Assembly (NCBI RefSeq): GCF_000003815.2
Contig: NC_049990.1
Location: forward strand, 495,827-559,826
Direction: 5' to 3'
Source of the DNA: Branchiostoma floridae
Taxonomy: Eukaryota; Chordata; Leptocardii; Amphioxiformes; Branchiostomatidae
DNA length: 64,000 nucleotides
In this document: piece by piece, positions 12,601-24,800 of the stretch
How the letters are laid out: every line of letters begins with the position of its first letter
Position numbering within the stretch: position 1 is the first letter of the stretch
Made by a program: the position numbers and the translations under genes
The notes under the pieces: model-generated
The model's database searches: none
What the model saw: the letters and a program-made list of their open reading frames with translations, nothing else
What the model was told of the DNA's origin: nothing

Positions 12601-13548
12601 TTCCTGTCTCCTGCACAAAACATCAAAACAGATCCTGAATTGGAGGACAGGATTTTCTTAGCTAACATGTCATAGTTTTATCTGCTGAGATTTTCACTAG
12701 GATCCTTTTTTTAGGTATAAGGCCATGTTGATTTGATTATATGGATGACATTCTCTGGGAACTCCAAAACTGATGCGAGCGAGCGAATAAAAAAAAAGTT
12801 TGGCCCAAAAAAAAAAGTTGCCTTCAGTATGAAATCTAAGTGGTTAGGAAGGTTGAACATAGGACTAACAACACATAGTATGGTATACCAGCTGTTAGGT
12901 GTAGGGACCAGTACATCTTACCGGTGCAAAACGTTTTTTTCTTCTTGGACGAGGACCGATCCGAAAAAAACAGACCTGAAAAAAATCAGTGGAACGGGTT
13001 TCGCCAATTAGAAAATGGACAATACCAACAATAGATTTTTTTCTTTCTGTCCTTTCACATCTTATTCTTTCACTTTAGATTTATTTTGGCATTCTACGGC
13101 ATTAGCTATCTGTTTTCTGATGCTTTTTTTCAATCTACGACATATATGTGCTCATTTTACAGCTGCTTTGCGCAATTTACTGTGTGGTTGAAAACTTTTT
13201 TTTTTTTGGAAACGGCCGAAAATTGATGCGAGCGCGGATGTCATCCATATAATCAAATCAACATGGCCTAACAATGAAATGATCCTACATAAGAAAAAAA
13301 TGCTCTCCCACATTTAGCATGTTTTATTGTATGGATGAAAACACAAATGATGAATGAAAACTGTTTATACCTCCAGTCTTAGAACTGAAGAGGAGCAGCC
13401 AGAACAGCAACAGCCCCGCCCACCCACAGAGCCGACGCCCGACAACCCCCCAGCCAATCAGAGCCCAGCGGTGACCAGGCAGGCACAGAGCACGCAGGTC
13501 AGGTACACTCTGCGCCGGACCGTCTCCAAACCCAAAACCTGGGAGTGA
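6648..13548 (+). CDS. p53-family transcription factor (no SAM domain), 9 visible exons plus one partly in a gap
   Basis: Tetrameric DNA-binding regulator of stress and cell-fate genes in the nucleus. Coding exons: 6648-6745, 7568-7646, 8514-8570, 8852-9034, 9600-9849, one whose 5' edge lies in the array before the 10632-11000 gap, 11344-11471, 11778-11875, 12293-12387 and 13377-13548; visible exons have GT-AG borders and matching phases. The N-terminus has an MDM2-box-like FAQLW (residues 18-22). The DNA-binding domain starts near residue 100 (YPGPYSF). Zinc ligands C and H are seen in KRCPTHRE (C176, H179 by this model); the second cysteine pair and R248 equivalent lie in the gap. ICSCPGRDR is in the exon at 11344. 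A KKRKK nuclear signal and the tetramerisation helix (VFNVHWQIRGRKNYETLL) follow. The protein ends 56 residues into the last exon in a Q/P-rich tail without a SAM domain, so it is p53-like in layout, about 420 aa if the gap exon is of normal size. The position equivalent to human R273 is lysine. Paralog identity within p53/p63/p73 is not settled. Confidence 0.93.
7231..7545 (+). repeat. 50-bp minisatellite in p53-gene intron 1
   Basis: The motif atgccgtgt recurs at 7306, 7356, 7406, 7456 and 7506, an exact 50-bp period, with diverged copies upstream. The array ends just before the polypyrimidine tract of the 7568 exon. Confidence 0.9.
7693..7741 (-). ncRNA. Degenerate hammerhead-like motif of a Penelope-type remnant
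   Basis: Read on the minus strand: CTGAAGA, then a 6-bp hairpin GGTGAC/GTCACC, then GAAAC and GTC. This is the order of a minimal hammerhead ribozyme core. The flanks that should pair as stem I do not, so this copy is probably inactive. Compare the better copy at 28599-28640. Confidence 0.45.
8189..8471. mobile_element. hAT-type MITE, AGGGCTCGAAAT ends
   Basis: The inverted ends AGGGCTCGAAAT and ATTTCGAGCCCT bound about 285 bp rich in GGTGCACCCA. A second member with CAGGGCTCGAAAT ends lies at 43327-43778. The CAGGG start resembles hAT termini, but no clean 8-bp duplication is seen here. It lies in an intron of the p53-family gene. Confidence 0.7.
8571..8735 (+). repeat. Three copies of the p53-gene exon-3 donor region
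   Basis: The donor gtaggtctgggg with the following tgttgtttgtt recurs as gtaagtctgcgg near 8636 and gtagatctgcgg near 8687. Each is preceded by a piece resembling the exon end (agcagacggacagg). A two-copy duplication of the next acceptor plus exon start (cctgtaccccaaagtgacctcc) lies at 8772-8862. Confidence 0.7.
9245..9625 (+). repeat. Repeated acceptor plus start of p53-gene exon 5
   Basis: The exon start atctgtcccttcaactttaag recurs as diverged copies near 9254, 9353 and 9481, each with a ctcccatctccag acceptor-like tract close by, before the functional junction at 9599/9600. A diverged copy of the exon's 3' end with its donor (catcggcaaggtttg) follows at 9945-9975. Confidence 0.8.
10273..10631 (+). 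repeat. Array of acceptor plus 5' part of p53-gene exon 6
   Basis: Four copies, spaced 88-99 bp, each carry a ttacag or ctacag acceptor and an exon edge coding GTEWSTVLYKFMC-like residues (exon starts near 10340, 10439, 10527 and 10618); a fifth partial copy lies at 10274. (gttt)n runs separate them. The last copy enters the N gap, where the rest of this exon (the human exon 7 equivalent with the second zinc cysteine pair) must lie. Confidence 0.9.
10632..11000. other. Assembly gap inside the p53-family DNA-binding domain
   Basis: 369 N. The gap removes most of one essential exon; the next exon (11344) begins in phase 2, which the lost exon must supply. Confidence 0.95.
12080..12292 (+). repeat. 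Degenerate acceptor-side minisatellite before p53-gene exon 9
   Basis: About seven diverged copies of a 25-35-bp unit like ccatgtttattttgtgcag lead up to the true acceptor tgtccgtttcag at 12292/12293. Confidence 0.7.
12720..13269. mobile_element. Foldback MITE, 32-bp inverted ends
   Basis: AGGCCATGTTGATTTGATTA and the following 12 bases at 12720-12751 are inverted at 13238-13269. The inside carries a shared module (cggacctgaaaaaaatcag-like, 12905-13010) also found at 21080-21180 and 53265-53370. It is intronic in the p53-family gene; superfamily unknown. Confidence 0.75.
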
Positions 13549-14900
13549 ACGACCTCTGCTGACCTCCGACACGTCCTTATAAGGAAAAAAGGACAAAAAA
13601 AAAGTAGCGAGTGGCTACGAACCAATCAGCAGTCGAGTCAGGCCCACAGTAACAACCAATGGGAGCCATGCTGTCACTTATGTACCAAATGTACAGGGTT
13701 TGTTCTGGTTACCCTGGTAACAGTTTACCCACTCTGCAGGTTACCATGGTAACAGTAAGCCTACTCTGCTTAGACTTCTGGTTACCGTGGTAACACTTAA
13801 CTAACACTGGGAGGAAAGCAGTATGTCTCAACTCTGGGGAACCAATGGTGTGGCGCCACCTCATGCTGGTTGCTATGGGTTACAGCCAATGAGAGCCCAG
13901 ATGAGAAATCCCTCTGTATTCTTGTACTAGTTGTAGGTTGCAAAGACCAATATAGAATATTGATAACCTACTAGTATATCATTATCAATTATTTACCTTT
14001 GTAGTTTAGAGGTATTGTTGATAACGTCGTTGATCATTTTGTAATTAAGTCCTCAAAAGGAAGTCGAATTTCAGGAATAGAAGTTTTCTTTATTTATGTT
14101 TTACTCCAACTGACATTTATTTTACCTTGGAGGAAAATTGTTAACTTTTGTTTTGTTTTCTCTTCATGAAGTGAAGTGGAATATTCCTCATGTTGTCTGA
14201 TGTCTCCAAACCCAAAACCTGGGAGTGAACGACCTCCGCTGACCTTCCACATGTCCTTATAAGGAAAAAAGGACAAAAAAAAGTAGCGAGTGGCTACGAA
14301 CCAATCAGCAGTCGAGTCAGGCCCACAGTACCAACCAATGGGAGCCCTTCTGTCACTTATGTACCAGATGTACAGGGTTCTTGCACTGTTCTGGTCACCC
14401 TGGTAACAGTTTACCCATTATGCAGGTTACCATGGTAACAGTAAGCCTACTCTGCTTGGACTTCTGGTTACCCTGGTAACACTTAACTAACACTGGGTGG
14501 ATAGCAGTATGTCTCAACTCTGGAGAACCAATGGTGTGGCGCCACCTCATGCTGGTTGCTACGGGTTACAGCCAATGAGAGCCCAGATGAGAAATCCCTC
14601 AGTGTTGTAGGACCAATATAGAATATTGATAACCTACTAGTATATCATTATCAATTATTTACCTTTGTAGTTTAGAGGTATTATTGATAACGTTGTTGAT
14701 CATTTTGTATCTTCATGAACATAGTTTACAGGACATATTCTTACATAGTGTAAGGTGAGCCAAGAAAGATAGAAAGTCCTAAAAAGGAAGTCAAATTTCA
14801 GGAATAGAAGTTTTCTTTATGTTTTACTCCAACTGACATTTATTTTACCTTGGAGGAAAATTGTTAACTTTTATTTTGTTTTCATGAAGTGAAGTGGAAT
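13516..14900 (+). repeat. Tandem duplication of the p53-gene CDS end and 3'UTR
   Basis: Sequence beginning about ten codons before the stop (tctccaaacccaaaacctgg) recurs from about 14202. The two copies, roughly 680 bp each, align through the aaggaaaaaaggac tract, the CCAAT-rich and GTTACCNNGGTAAC segments, and the final tgttgtctgatg. The second copy of the coding tail is downstream of the stop and so noncoding. Confidence 0.9.
13708..14480. promoter_or_regulatory. Six X-box-like palindromes GTTACCNNGGTAAC
   Basis: Copies at 13708-13721, 13740-13753 (GTTACCATGGTAAC), 13781-13794, 14394-14407 (one mismatch), 14426-14439 and 14467-14480. They match the RFX-factor X-box consensus GTNRCCNNRGYAAC. 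All lie in the p53-gene 3'UTR, three per duplicated copy. Function is unproven; they could be chance or transposon-derived. Confidence 0.6.
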
Positions 14901-15153
14901 ATTCCTCATGTTGTCTGATGATTTTTACATTTTGTTTGTACACATGTACTTGACAGTCTTTTATTTATACTACCTTGTTGTATTGTGACCAAGGCTTTTT
15001 GTTAAAATATGATTTCTGCGTCAAAGTTTGAAAAATGTATCTTACAAAGTAAGGCTGTAAACTGTACTATGATACTAGCTTTTCCACATATTGTTAAGTT
15101 TAAGTTGAAGATACAAGTTTCTATGTTCATTGTAAGATAGTCTTTATGATATT

Positions 15154-15159
15154 AATAAA
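15154..15159 (+). terminator. Polyadenylation signal of the p53-family gene
   Basis: AATAAA about 1.6 kb past the stop codon, followed by a GT-rich stretch (gggttgtcttctatgtgtttg). It is the best-placed signal after the duplicated 3'UTR. Confidence 0.55.
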
Positions 15160-15812
15160 GTTACTTCCAAGTTTTACGGGTTGTCTTCTATGTGTTTGTT
15201 TGCCATGGAAATTTAATTTTATGAATGTGGTATGGAAAAACATCAGAGAACATTGAAAGTTTGGAACAATAAAGACAGCATAACTTGCACACTTTTCTCT
15301 CATCTGATAAAAAATGGCAGTTCCAGAAACTTGCAGTATGAAAAGTTGTCTCAGTCAAGAAACTTTTATGCTGCTGCAAGTCTTCATTCTTGAGGGGAAA
15401 ATGAAACTTTGCAACTGCCCAACACAAATGTCTGCAAACGTTTTATCTTAGGATAGATGCGATAACATAATATAGAGAGAGTATCAAGATAATTTTAACA
15501 GACCAGCAGGCAACAATAAGTGAGAGAAACGTCAATGAATGTTAGACATCAAGGTAATAAGATATGCCAAATAGCAGTTACTCTAGCAACTGGATATGTT
15601 TTTATCACCAAACTAATGATTTCATTTCATGATTGTTAAAAAGCACTATGTACATATAGTCAAAATAACTTATCGCACATACCAGTACACTTTTTTTGGG
15701 GCAGCAGCAAATTATACATTGAAAACATGGACATGCTGACATGTCGCACACTTAGTGGGTAATCAGGTATGTAACATGGTGACCTTTGACCTGTAGATAG
15801 GGAGGAAGCAAG

Positions 15813-18800
15813 ATGGCGCATGTGACTGGCGATTGGAACCCGCTGGGCCAGGTGTTTTACAGGTCAGGTATTTCTACACGGCTACGTCACGGGCACAAGC
15901 TGCATGTGAACTTGAGAAGTAGTATCTTAGCTTGTAGGAGAGGTGCTGGAGCTGTTGTTATGTTGCGGGAAAAAAGGTTTTCAGACGGCCTACTTCGGCC
16001 CAAGGCAGACCCACCCTCCCGAACAGATCATCTACAGTGTATGAGACCATGTCTAGGGGAGAAATAGACGTTAAACAAGGACCAGAACAACGGATTTCAC
16101 AGTTGTACAAACAACACAGCACCTGGAAATATATCTTGATAGATAAAGTAAAATATAAGTAAGTGCATGCAACATACTCACTGACTCTAATACTCTGGAA
16201 CTAACGTTACTATTAAGGCCGCCGACTTCGACCGTAGTTGGCATGGTATCAAGGTACTAAAGATGGAAGAATGAATGTGTGTGTGTGTCTGTGTGCATGT
16301 GTGTGTGTGCGAGTCCGTGTGCGTGCGCGAATGTGTGTGCTTGTGTATGTGTGTGTGTGTGAATGTGTGTGTGTGTGTGTGAGTGTATAAATGTGTGTGT
16401 GTGTGTGTTTTGTGGGTTATTATTATCATGACAAATTATCTACACTAGTAATCTGTTACATGCAGGAAGTGCTTTGCCCCACCCTTATTGATCAGTAACT
16501 GTTTTATATTGTCAGGGTAATCTAGTATCTACACTTGTGAATCTCTTATTTCTACATGTAGATATCAGGTATATATTCCCCCACCCGATGATCAGTTTAT
16601 ACTGTTCTGAAAGCTGAATTTCCCGTTTCTGACACCAGGAAGCAGGAGATCTACTCCATGGGATGGCGCGACATCGACCTGGACAAGTTCGTGGTCGCCG
16701 CGGCGCCGTACGGCGGGCCGATCGCGCTGATACGGGACGAGACTAAGCTGGTGCGCGTACAAGGCAGCATCCGCCCTGTTATCTACATCTACACTTCCTC
16801 TGGCAGGGAGATCTCATCTATACGGGTAAGGGGAGGGAGGGAGGGAGTTTGGGGGAGTGAGTGAGTGAGTGAGTGAGTGAGTGAGTGAGAGACAAAGCTG
16901 GTGCGCGTACAGGGCAGCATTCGCCCTGCCATCTACATCTACACCTCCTCTGGCAGGGAGATCTCGTCTATACGGGTAAGGGGAGCGAGTGAGTGAGAGA
17001 CGAAGCTGGTGCGCGTACAAGACAGCATCCTCTGACAAGGATAAAATTCTGATGGGCCAGGGATGCTGTGGCCTAGTGGAACAGTAGTGATGTGATGAAC
17101 TCTGACCTGTTTCCATATTTGCCCAGTGGAACAGTGGTCATATGATGAACTTTAACCTGTTTCCTTATTGCACAGTGGAACAGCGGCCATGTGATGAACT
17201 CTGACCTGTTTCCTTATTTGTCCAGTGGCCATGTGATGAACTCTGACCTTATTCCTTATTTGCCCAGTAGAACAGTGGCCATGTGATGACCTCTGACCTT
17301 ACTCCTTATTTGCACAGTGGAACAGTGGCCATGTGATGACCTCTGACCTGTTTCCTTATTTGATGTGGCCATGTGATGAACTCTGAACTCTGACCTGTTT
17401 CCTTATTTGTCCAGTGGAACAGTGGCCATGTGATCCACCTGGGCTGGTCCTGCAGCGAGGAGCTGCTGTGTGTGCAGGAGGATGGCAGCGTTCTCGTCTA
17501 CGACATCTTCGGGCAGTTCAAACGTACCTTCAGCATGGGCACCGTGAGTCGACTCGGTTTATGTCTATGTTTTTTTTTTATAAAGAGGTCTAGAACCCTG
17601 GCTACTTGTGTTGTTGATATCTATCTGTTTTATTTGCCGGGACTTTATTTCGTTGTAGAAGAAAAAATCAGTTTTTACAATGTTTTTGCATTGAGAAAAT
17701 TCTATAGTGCATGTTGAAGTAGTACATGAATTTGCATTGTCAGGAATTTGCAGCGGAGACGTCACATTGAAAACTGATGTTTTTTGCCGTTTCCCTCTGC
17801 AGGAAGCGAAGGAGATGAAGGTGCGAGACTGCCGCATCTTCAACAGCCACCAGGGCACGGGGCTGGCGGTCATGACCAGCTCATACCGCATCTTCATGGT
17901 CAACAACGTGGACGAGCCCCGCATTCGCAGGATGGCCGACGTGCCAGGTAGGGGAACAGCAAGGGGAGATCCTGGGGGTACAAGAACATTGGTGGGAGAT
18001 ACCGAGGGTATGGGAACAGTGGTGGGAGATCCCGAGGGAAAAGGAACGGTGGTTGGAGATCCCGAAGGTGTTGGAACAGTGGTGGAAGATCTGAAGGATA
18101 GGAGAACAGTGGTGGGAGATCTGAAGGGTAGGGGAACAGTGGTGGGAGATCCCGAGAGTGTGGGAACAGTGGTAGGAGATCCCGAGGGAACGGGAACAGC
18201 GGTGGGAGATCCAAAGGGTATGGGAACAGTGGTGGGAGATCCCGAAGGTGTGGGAACAGTGGTGGGAGATCCCCAGGGTATGGGAACAGTGGTGGGAGAC
18301 CCGAGGGTATGGGAACAGTGGTGGGAGATCCTGAGGGTATGGGAACAGTGGTGGGAGACCCAATGTTAACTGCAAAATGCATTTTAGAGCTTATGTTGCA
18401 CATTTTAAGCAAGAAAAAAAAGAGAAATTAGTCTTGTGTGTGATTTTCCGTCCCTGCCAGGTCTGGACGCCCCTCCCAGCAGCTGGGTGGTGATCTCCCA
18501 GGACCGACAGTCCCGCGTGCTGCTGGCGCGGGAAAACGATCTGTACCTGCTGGACCACGGCGGGCAGTACTCCAGACAGGTGGGTCTATTTGTCCATTCT
18601 GTTGATGCATGTTTCCCATGGTACCAGAAACCAGACGGGCAAAGGGTCGGGAGGTGAGAGGAAGTACAGTTCAGAGTTAGAAGAATTAGTCATTTATCAA
18701 CCTTGGCTGCCAGACATTCCTGCAGAGGTAGAGGCACACACAGAGATGGCCGCGTGTTTATTTGTTTACTTGTTTATCTGTTGTCCCCAGCTTGCCCCAG

Positions 18801-21800
18801 TAAGCCAGCAGGTCGAAGCGTACACAGAGATGACCGTGTGTTTGTTTGTTTGTTTACTTGTTTATTTGTTGTCCCCAGCTTGCCCCAGTAAGTCAGCAGG
18901 TACAAGCGTACACAGAAATGGCCGTGTGTTTGTTTGTTTACTTGTTTACTTGTTGTCTCCAGCTTGCCCCAGTAAGCCAGCAGGTCGAAGCGTACACAGA
19001 AATGGCGGTCTCCTTCAACAACAAGTACCTGGCGCTGTTCACCAACACGGGGCTGCTGTGGATAGGGTCATCCGATCTGGAGGTGCGTCGTTTTGTTTGT
19101 TTGTTTGTTTGTTTGTTTGTTTGTTCGTTTGACATAACTGTTGAAAGCTTCTTTCCTAAAACTACATCTTTATGGGACTTCCTCATGATTGCTTCCCTGA
19201 GGGGTAAAGCCTTAATGTTTTTGAGTTAAAAGTGAACAAACATTTGTCATCACAATACAGTACAGTAACACAAAACATTGGAGTGGTTCTTAGATCTTTG
19301 TTTTGTGCTAAAGCTGAGGTAAATGAAAACGAAAAAAGTGCCTTTAGGCATGACACCAGTTTTGTACGGAAGTTACAAGCTGTAAGACTGGACTGTAAGG
19401 TTTGATCCACTCACACTGGGAAGGGCCCCCGTACTCTTTTTTATACATTTTAGTATAATGGTGGGATCTTTAAATGTTAATGTGCTTGACGTGTGGCTCT
19501 CCTCAGAGATGGGCCTCCAGCTTTTAACTTTATGTCTGGTCCAATTTTCCTGGGTTGAATGAGAAAATAGGTGTTAAGTGCTTTCTGAAGGTCACAACAT
19601 TTGGGCCTGCTTAGGATTTGAACCCAGTACCTTTAGATTTTAATTCAGGATCCGGGAGTCCAGCATTCCATCTACATGTAAAACATTTAAAAAACACAGT
19701 GGATGGATGTCAACAATATTAGACTTGGGATGTTTACAACGTTAGACTCGTCAGCAGGCTATCCTTACCTTAGATCACAAGGAAGTAGGTTAGTCACGAC
19801 TTTGACAAGAATTTTATTAGCTCTCTTGTTCTAATGGATGCGCTGAAGCTACAACCAGCCTTTGGTGTAACACATTGATATTGTACACAGTATCATACAT
19901 TTTGTGAATGTTTCTAGTGTTGAGGTTTTGTGTCTTTGATCCCCCAGAGAGCGTACTGTGAGTTTGATACCAAGTGTCCGCAAAGACCCAAACAACTGGC
20001 ATGGTGAGTACTCACTACATGTATATATGGTTTCCTTTAGTCAGTATTGACCATGGTAAAATCCTAATTGATATCAGCCTTACAGCATTGGCTGTGGCTA
20101 AACAGTCCTATATGAGAATCACACCTGTCTCACCTGTCCATTGTTCCACAGGTGTGGTACAGGTGCTATAGTAGGTTACTGGGAGAACATACTGCTGATG
20201 GTGGGCCCAGGGAAGGACTATGTGAAGTATAACGTAGACAGTACTGTGCACCTGTCTCACCTGTCACACCTGTCTCACCTGTCCATTGTTCCACAGGTGT
20301 GGTACAGGTGCTATAGTAGGTTACTGGGAGAACATACTGCTGATAGTGGGCCCAGGGAAGGACTATGTAAAGTATAACGTAGACAGTACTGTACATCTGT
20401 CCCACCTGTCTCACCTGTCACACCTGTCACACCTGTCCATTGTTCCACAGGTGTGGTACAGGTGCTATAGTAGGTTACTGGGAGAACATACTGCTGATCG
20501 TAGGCCCAGGGAAGGACTATGTGAAGTATAACGTGGACAGTACTGTACACCTGTCTCACCTGTGTCACCTGTCACACCTGTCCCACCTGTCTCACCTGTC
20601 ACACCTGTCACACCTGTCCTTTGTTCCACAGGTGTGGTACAGGTGCTATAGTAGGTTACTGGGAGAACATACTGCTGATGGTGGGCCCAGGGAAGGACTA
20701 CGTTAAGTATAACGTAGACAGTACTGTCTCACCTGTCACACCTGTCTCACCTGTCTTACCTGTCCTTTGTTCCACAGGTGTGGTACAGGTGCTATAGTAG
20801 GTTACTGGGAGAACATACTGCTGATGGTGGGCCCAGGGAAGGACTATGTGAAGTATAACGTGGACAGTACTGTACACCTTGTCCCAGAGCTGGACGGACT
20901 CCGCATCCTCAGTAACTACAGCCACGAGTTTCTGCACAAAGTTCCCAGTGAGTAAAACCAGACTTGTTGAACTTCTTGTGTGTGTGTATGTCCGTGCAAG
21001 GTCACAGCATTTAAACCCACTAGGGATTTGAACCAAGAACCTTTGGATTCCAAGCCAACAACCCTAAACACTAGGAATGGGTACCAGTACAAAACCATTT
21101 TTTCTTGTGGGACCGGTAAAGAAAAACGGACCTGAAAAAAATCAGTGGACTGGATGTAGGACTGATTTGAAAATGAACAGATTATATTGGCAGGCATTCA
21201 TGTGTTTTGGAGCTTATGGTAAAAGGAAAGATCAAGAGCGAAGTAGAGGAGAGTTGATGGCCATTTTTCCAGAGCTTCTATGGTCAGTTAGTGTTGTTTA
21301 CATGAAGGTCAATTCCTGGCTGTGCAGAGAGAGTAGTTGCCCCACCCATTATACATAGAAGAATGATTTGCAGCACTATTCCAATGCTCTGTAGGTTTTT
21401 TAATGGTTTCAGTTTCTAGACTTAAAATAATAAAACATTGTAGACTTCTAAAGTGGCAGATCTAAGCATTGCAGTGTTGAGTCTGTATTATATAATAATA
21501 ATAATATATCATTTACACCCTCTTCTTCGGTCAGTGTTGTGAAGTGTGTGTTTAAGATGGGTCCATCGAGCCAGGTGCCATGCTGTATGAAGCCTCCAGA
21601 GAGTTCCAGGTGTGCTATATTATATTATATACAGGTGCGGTTAGATGCTGGAATCATTGTTAGACCTTCCCCCGAGTAACTTAAGGTGTAATGAAATTAA
21701 CACATTTGGCAAGAGGATACATTCTTAGCAGCTACCTGCACCTACACTGGTCCATGTACTGGGTTTATATGGCAAGATTAGTATGTGTGGATAAGTTTGT

Positions 21801-24800
21801 TTGTTTGTGTGTTTATTTACAGAATGGGAGTCCGAAGAGTACTAGTATGTGTGGATGGCAGATGAGTATGTGTGGATGGGTTATGTTTGTTTGTTTATTT
21901 GTTTGTTAACAGAACGGGAGTCCGAAGGCAGACGAGTACATCCGGATGATCCAGGACCGGCTGCAGGTGGCGGTGGACCAGTGCATCCAGGCGGCAGGGT
22001 GTGAGCACGAACCGACGACGCAGAGAATGCTACTCAGGGTAGGTACAGCCTTGGTACAGCCTTGGTACAACCACGCAGAGGATGTTACTCAGGGTAGGTA
22101 CAACCATGGTACAACCATGGTACAACCATGCTATAACCTCAGTACAACCACACGCAGGCGGCGGGGTGCGAGCACGAACCGACTACACAGAGAATGCTGC
22201 TCAGGGTAGGTACAACCATGGTACAACCTCAGTACAACCATGGTACAACCACACACAGGCGGCGGGGTGCAAGCACGAACCGACCATGCAGAGGATGTTA
22301 CTCAGGGTAGGTACAACCTAGGTATAACCATGGTACAACCTCAGTACAACCAGGGTACAACCATCCAGGTGGCGGGGTGCGAGCACGAACCGACCACCCA
22401 GAAGATGTTACTCAGGGTAGGTACAACCATGGTACAACCTCCGTACAACCTCAGTACAACCACACAGAGGATGCTGCTCGGGGTAGGTACAACCATGGTA
22501 CAACCTTGGTACAACCATCCAGGTGGCGGGGTGCGAGCACGAACCAACGACGCACAGGATGTTACTCTGTAGTTGTCTTTTTTTCAGCTTATGCATGTAT
22601 GACACATGTTAGTTTAGACTGAGATTGTTCATTTTTTACTGTTAATTGTTGTCGATTATGTCTTGATTACTTTCCCTCCCTCCCTCAGACCGTGTCATTC
22701 AGGAAGTGTTTCCTGAGCAACATGATTGATTATTTATTGATTATTGATTCTTTTCCAGGCAGCATCATTTGGAAAGTGTTTCCTGAGCGACATGAACCCG
22801 GAACCGTTTGTGCGGATGTGCAGAATGTTGCGAGTGCTGAACTCGGTCCGAGACTTCACCATCGGGATCCCGCTCTCCTGTGCACAGCATCCTTGTTCAT
22901 AGATACTTACAACACATAAATACACACATAGATACCTGGTCACAGTATCTTTCTTTTTAATGTACTTACTTCCTCACACACATAATACATACATACATGC
23001 ACACATAGATACTCACAGGCCGAGACTTCACTATAGGGATCCCGCTCTCCTGCGCACAGTATCCTTCATAAATACACCACAAATCACAAATACACATAAA
23101 TACACACACAAATACACACACAAATACTTATAATTCATAATACAAACATAGATACCCATAAATACACTTATAAATGCACCTTTGACCCTTTACTGATGTC
23201 ACACTTCCATTCTGGATGTGTGACTTAGTAATTGGGTCATTTCAACTTGAGAAGGATCAGAGGACTGATAGAAAGCTTGTTTGTAAGCGCCTTATTTTGT
23301 GTACGGATATAAAGTCTTAAAATTGTAACATGAGCACCCATAAGTACATACATAATTCATAAATGCTCCCATAAGTACATACTTTGTCAATGAATGTTGG
23401 ACATCCAAGTAATAAGATACACCAAACAATAGTTACTCAAGCAAGTCGGGATATGATTGTCCAAAATTATTATCCAGTTGCTTGAGTAACTATTATTTGC
23501 CATAACTGATTGATAGTTTTGTTCAGTTTGTGTTAAAACCACATGATGTCCACCTTAACCCCCACCCAGACTGGAGCAGCTATCCATGCCAGTACTGACA
23601 GACAGGTGAGGAGATCTTGTCTTTTCTTGGTTCCTTCTGTAGATGTTCAGTACTGACAGATCATGTCTTCTCTGTGGCCCTACTGGAGAAGCTGACAGTT
23701 TTTTTTTTAACTGTGGTAGAAATGATTCAGGCAAAGTTGAACTGTGACAGCTAAACACAAAAATTAAACTGACACAAATTTTTGACTGACCAACTCCATT
23801 CTTTAAGTTGTAGATAAATGAGGAATCCACCGTTTCTGTGACGTCACTTTATGCAGACAGAAGAGATATTGAAAGCATTTTGTCCACTTATAGTGCACAT
23901 CCAGTCTCCTGTGCCTTCAGTTTTTCTGCCTCTGGAAAATGATCACCTCTGCTATACATACCCATAATGACGATACCGTACCCTTGTTACCAAAGGTATT
24001 TAGTTAGTTGTGCCACTAAAAAAGCTCTTAGCTTGAGTACGGCACCACTGCGCATGTATTTTGTATCTTGAGTTTTTATGCCCCACAGACTGGTCCTGAG
24101 AAGACAGTACCCGCTGGCTATCCGCATCTGCCAGTACCTGAAGATGCCGGATGCTGAGGGTGTCAGCCGCATCCTGGCACACTGGGCCTGTTATAAGGTA
24201 TGCACAAACAAACAAACAAACAAATAAACAACTAAACAAACAACCTGGTCTATAGGACCACACATCCTCATGCACTGGATCTGTAATAAGGTATGGACAA
24301 ACAACATACATCAGAGTTAAAGTGAAGTAAACTTAGTGTTACAATGTTAACTATCTCTCTCCCAGCTTTCAGGTGAAGTGTTGAAAGTTTCATGTGGAAT
24401 GCCAACTGTCTGTCCAGTTAAGGGTGAAGTAAAAGTGAGTGTTCAGAGTAAGAACACTGTCCAGTAAAGGATCTGATATAAAAGCTCCTTGGTAAAACTC
24501 TTAGTGTTGAGAGTCAGAACGTCACATGTACAATGTCGACAGTCCCAGCTTTAAGGTGAAGTGTTGAAAGTTTAATGTGCAATGCCAGTTGTCTGTCCAG
24601 TTAACGGTGAAGTAAAAGTGAGTGTTGAGAGTAAGAACACTGTCCAGTTAAGGGGCTGATATAGAAGCTCCTTGGTAAACTCTTAGTGTTGAGAGTAAGA
24701 ACGTCAACCATCCCCCCCCCCCAGGTGCAGCAGACACCACGTGACGATGGNNNNNNNNNNNNNNNNNNNNNNNNNNNNNNNNNNNNNNNNNNNNNNNNNN

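Noticed and set aside
16187-16429. His/Thr-rich 80-aa frame
   Set aside because: Pure translation of a (GT)n microsatellite.
17707-18412. Repeat proteins ([10 protein letters not shown] or DLPPLFPYP) on both strands
   Set aside because: Translations of the 30-bp intronic minisatellite; open in several frames on both strands, which is an artefact of unit length.
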